DNA of 58,220 nucleotides, taken from the NCBI GenBank assembly GCA_035310125.1, contig DATGEP010000320.1, positions 1-58,220 on the forward strand. Reading direction: 5' to 3'. The notes under the pieces are model-generated. The model ran no database searches and was not told the DNA's origin. It saw nothing but the letters and a program-made list of their open reading frames with translations. Origin of the DNA: DATGEP01 sp035310125 (GTDB lineage Bacteria; Chloroflexota; Ktedonobacteria; Ktedonobacterales; JADMIN01). Positions 55,601 to 58,220 of the stretch are shown here, in pieces. Position 1 is the first letter of the stretch. Each line of letters starts with the position of its first letter. A program made the translations under genes and the position numbers.

Positions 55601-58220
55601 TGGCCGAGAATTGGGTCGACGTAGACCTTAGCCAGTTCGCGGACCAAGGTTCGCAGAACGCCCAGGACCTCGCCAACCAGACGGAGCAACAGAACGCTCC
55701 GGTCAGCTGGGGCGACTATGGCAAGAGCCTAGAGGCCGGCACTTACCAGCTAGGCCAAGGGCTTCTTGGCGGCGTCGACTATCTAGGCAAGAAGGTCAAC
55801 CTCCAAGCTGCTGCGCCCGAGTTCATGAAGGGCGTCGCCGAGGAGAAGCAATCTCTCGGCCAGGACGCTGAGGACGTCACCAAGACCATGACGCCGCGCG
55901 CCCAGCGCGACACGCAGGCGTCGATCTTCGATGCACCCGACACCATGTCGTCGCTCAAGCTCAAGGCCACGGGCATGCTGCCCAGCCTCATTGCCGGGCT
56001 TGTGCCGGGTGGCATCGTGGCGCGCGCAGCCGCGGCAGCGGGCATGTCCACCGGCGCGGCGGCCACTCTTGGCGCGGCGGCGGGCAGCGTCCCACAGAGC
56101 GTCTCGATGGGCGGCGACGTCTATAACGAGATCGAGAAGGGGATCCAAGACGCACCCGACAAGGAGTTGCAGGATCAGAGCAGCGTCTACCGCGGGCTGC
56201 GCTCCATGGGCATGTCGGAGCCCGACGCCAAAGATCATCTCGTGCAGCAAGCCGCCGGCTACAAGCCGCTGATCATGATGGGTGTCAGCGAGCTCGTCGG
56301 GCGTATGGGCACTGAGGGTATGCTCGCGGCCAAAGCAGCTGGCCAAGACGCAGGGCAGAGTATCCTAAAGGGCGTCACCAAGAACACCGCCGAGGAAGGT
56401 GGCAAGCAGGCGGCGCTGTCGGGCACGCAGGATGTCCTTACCCAGACGGGTAAGATGGACTCGAACGACAACCTCGACTTCCACTGGAAGGAAGCGCTCA
56501 CCAGCGCGGCCGAGGGCGGCGTGCTCGGTGCCGTCACAGGTGCCCCCATGGGGGCAGTCCTACATGGTGGCAAGCACACAGAGGGCGAAGTGGCTCCGAA
56601 AGGGGAACTTCCGCAGGACAAGGCCGTGTCCGGCGACGACCAGGCGGCCCTCGATGCCGTCAAGCCGCAGGACCAAGCGCCGGCGCCCACCACGGCGTTT
56701 GATAAGGGGCCGCCCATTGCCGGCGCGCCTGAGATGGCGGCAGCGGACGAGCATGTCACCGACGAGGAGGAGCAACCCGCCCCCGTGCAGGCCGCCATTC
56801 CTGCGCCGACTGGGCAAGAAATTGCCCCCTCTGTGCCAGAAAAACCGATACAAACTTCGGACGTCGGCGATGTCTCGCACGCCAATGGAGTGCTCCGAGA
56901 CGGCTTCGGCGGGTTGAACTGGGCGAACTCGCTACCCCTCGACGTGCAGCGCATCGTGCGCCGCCCCGACGTGTCCGAAGCCCTGGTCAACCCACAGTTC
57001 GACGCGAGCAAGCACGTCCCCTATCTCGCCGGCTCGAATATCCATGACTCGAAGACCGACGTGGACAGCCATATCCCGCGCACAGATCCAAGCGTAGTAG
57101 GAGCGGACGGCAAGCCGCTCGACCTATGGAAATTCGTCAACATTCACGAGCAGGTCGAGAAGGCATTGCGCGAGGCCGGGCACGACTACGCCGGTGCTCA
57201 TGACATGGCGACTAGCGCCGAGCTTGCCGCGGTGAAGGCCGCAGGCGGCGACCCGGCGGCTTACCAAGCGTTCTGGAAGAAGCAGGCGTCCTTCGTTGAG
57301 CACGAGGCAAAGGTCAATATGCCCAACGACCTCTATGTGGTCGACAAGGGCGAGGCGGGCAAAGCAGCGGACGGCCAGACAATCGAGGCCCCCGCCGGCC
57401 AGCCTACCGACGAAGCACAGGCCAATAAGACCGAGGCGGCTGATCGGAACTTAGCGCCCCGCGTTTTGGTAGACCTGACCGCCCAGGAGACGGCGAAAGC
57501 CGACGCAGCTGCGCAGGCGAAAGCCGGGCCCCGCACCTCCGCTGCCGAGCGTGAAGCCGTCGCCAAGGGAGAAGGCGCAAGCCAGACGCTCTCGCGGGAT
57601 CCGGAGGCGTGGAAGACGCAGAAGGACCGCCGGGCGGCGTCGCGCATCCTCGAAACCGAGCTAAAGCTCGCCGAGAAGGAAAGCCGCCAGCCGGCCGACT
57701 GGGCCAAGATGCTGGCCAGCGCCCGCGGCAAGATGCAAGGCAAGGGGGCTAAGGCCGACAGCGCTCGCGCTGCGTGGCAAGAGGGCCGCCGCATGCTCGA
57801 CGAGCTGCAGGGCAAGGCCATTGATGCCGGCAAGACGGCACGCGCCACGAAGGAAGCCACGCGCCCCGATGTCGCGGCTGCGAAGCAGGAGCGCGCCGAA
57901 AAGAAGGCGACGCAGGCTGAGCTCGCCAAGCATGTGCTAGACGCGAACCCCATCCCGAAGGATGCCGTGGTCAACCGCCGCTCCATGCTCAAGCATGTCA
58001 CGGACGTTCTCGATGCCGCCAAGAAGTCCGGTGTCGAGTTACCGGAGCGGGTAACCGAGGGCGTGGGCGGGCACGTTGCGCACCTGATGGACGCCAAAGC
58101 GCTAAAGGAGCGCCTCGAGGGCGTGCTCAGTCGCGGTCGCATGGACTCGCTGCAGCCGCATTTGAGCTCGTTCACCGCTAACTCGCATCTTCTCAAGGGT
58201 GGGCACGAGGAAGAGGTGCT
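55600..58220 (+). CDS. Large internal virion/ejected protein, 3' end outside the window
   Basis: At least 873 codons are visible from ATG 55600 (TAATG overlap). An acidic N-terminus (MAENWVDVDLSQFADQGSQN), a hydrophobic segment (MLPSLIAGLVPGGIVARAAA), and WKFVNIHEQVEKALREAGHD plus AHDMATSAELAAVKAAGGDP, a motif of large ejected polyvalent proteins of podoviruses. The later part is helical and Ala/Lys/Glu-rich. No enzymatic domain is visible in the part present. Palindromes at 56438 and 58039. Confidence 0.65.
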   Translation, partial: MAENWVDVDLSQFADQGSQNAQDLANQTEQQNAPVSWGDYGKSLEAGTYQLGQGLLGGVDYLGKKVNLQAAAPEFMKGVAEEKQSLGQDAEDVTKTMTPRAQRDTQASIFDAPDTMSSLKLKATGMLPSLIAGLVPGGIVARAAAAAGMSTGAAATLGAAAGSVPQSVSMGGDVYNEIEKGIQDAPDKELQDQSSVYRGLRSMGMSEPDAKDHLVQQAAGYKPLIMMGVSELVGRMGTEGMLAAKAAGQDAGQSILKGVTKNTAEEGGKQAALSGTQDVLTQTGKMDSNDNLDFHWKEALTSAAEGGVLGAVTGAPMGAVLHGGKHTEGEVAPKGELPQDKAVSGDDQAALDAVKPQDQAPAPTTAFDKGPPIAGAPEMAAADEHVTDEEEQPAPVQAAIPAPTGQEIAPSVPEKPIQTSDVGDVSHANGVLRDGFGGLNWANSLPLDVQRIVRRPDVSEALVNPQFDASKHVPYLAGSNIHDSKTDVDSHIPRTDPSVVGADGKPLDLWKFVNIHEQVEKALREAGHDYAGAHDMATSAELAAVKAAGGDPAAYQAFWKKQASFVEHEAKVNMPNDLYVVDKGEAGKAADGQTIEAPAGQPTDEAQANKTEAADRNLAPRVLVDLTAQETAKADAAAQAKAGPRTSAAEREAVAKGEGASQTLSRDPEAWKTQKDRRAASRILETELKLAEKESRQPADWAKMLASARGKMQGKGAKADSARAAWQEGRRMLDELQGKAIDAGKTARATKEATRPDVAAAKQERAEKKATQAELAKHVLDANPIPKDAVVNRRSMLKHVTDVLDAAKKSGVELPERVTEGVGGHVAHLMDAKALKERLEGVLSRGRMDSLQPHLSSFTANSHLLKGGHEEEV

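Larger units (their letters stand above)
283..58054. repeat. Dispersed 16-bp palindrome TTACC-N6-GGTAA, 44 copies
   Basis: Start positions: 283, 2574, 4485, 5517, 6518, 7808, 8605, 9572, 10793, 12933, 13762, 14840, 16630, 17303, 18617, 18772, 19701, 20393, 20996, 21621, 22018, 22443, 22811, 23160, 23755, 23973, 24797, 25253, 26352, 26771, 28219, 31863, 34243, 37982, 39865, 43108, 45112, 46294, 48258, 49865, 52376, 54198, 56438, 58039. Spacing is 6 in 39 copies and 5 in five (2574, 5517, 18617, 20393, 45112). Three copies (23160, 23973, 26771) have one arm mismatch, leaving 36 exact. Inside genes the copies encode V/L-T-x-x-G-N/K, L-P-x-x-V or, with 5-bp spacing, V-T-x-x-V. Confidence 0.95.

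Noticed and set aside
283..58054. Palindrome as a host LexA box or a Type I restriction site
   Set aside because: Alphaproteobacterial LexA boxes are GTTC/GAAC direct repeats. Phages normally lose restriction sites, and Type I sites are asymmetric.
1..58220. The window as a complete circular genome
   Set aside because: Joining the right edge to the left edge puts the large virion gene into a frame that soon stops and leaves the HNH gene without a start. DNA is probably missing between the ends.

Overview
The window is most of a tailed double-stranded DNA phage, very probably podovirus-like. It has a portal, scaffold, coat protein, tail nozzle-type protein, tail fibres and three large virion-internal proteins, and no tape measure or contractile sheath. 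The host is probably an alphaproteobacterium. This is inferred from the high G+C content, a helix-turn-helix protein with the GHGRPRPLDR signature, and a holin resembling the three-helix holin of gene transfer agents. No integrase was found. A ParA ATPase with a ribbon-helix-helix partner next to the replication-type HTH gene suggests a plasmid-like (phage-plasmid) lifestyle. Both window ends cut genes, and the two edges do not join in frame.

Layout. Positions 1-221 hold the 3' end of a rightward HNH gene. From 0.2 to 26.3 kb nearly everything reads leftward as one tightly overlapped early arm with ATGA/GTGA/TTGA junctions. It carries partition genes, primase-helicase, SNF2-type helicase, VRR-NUC and PD-(D/E)XK nucleases, family A DNA polymerase, a MoxR ATPase with a VWA/metallopeptidase partner, a dATP/dGTP pyrophosphohydrolase-like protein and many small genes. 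Thirteen of the small genes belong to one diverged zinc-ribbon family. The one exception is a rightward lipoprotein gene at 910.

From 25.4 to 26.95 kb lies a control region with iteron-like repeats, A+T-rich tracts, about 530 bp of hairpin-rich non-coding DNA and a sigma70-type rightward promoter. From 26.97 to 58.2 kb genes read rightward: small accessory genes, a metallophosphoesterase, a DUF7768 protein, then morphogenesis, tail, lysis and internal virion genes. The terminase pair (32.15-34.06 kb) is inverted.

The most striking feature is a 16-bp palindrome, TTACC-N6-GGTAA. It occurs 44 times across the window, 36 of them exact, and is found inside genes, at gene junctions and inside the terminator after the coat gene. 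In front of 13 leftward genes it also supplies the Shine-Dalgarno sequence. This looks like a genome-wide operator, stoperator or centromere system, or an RNA-level switch, whose binding partner is not identified.
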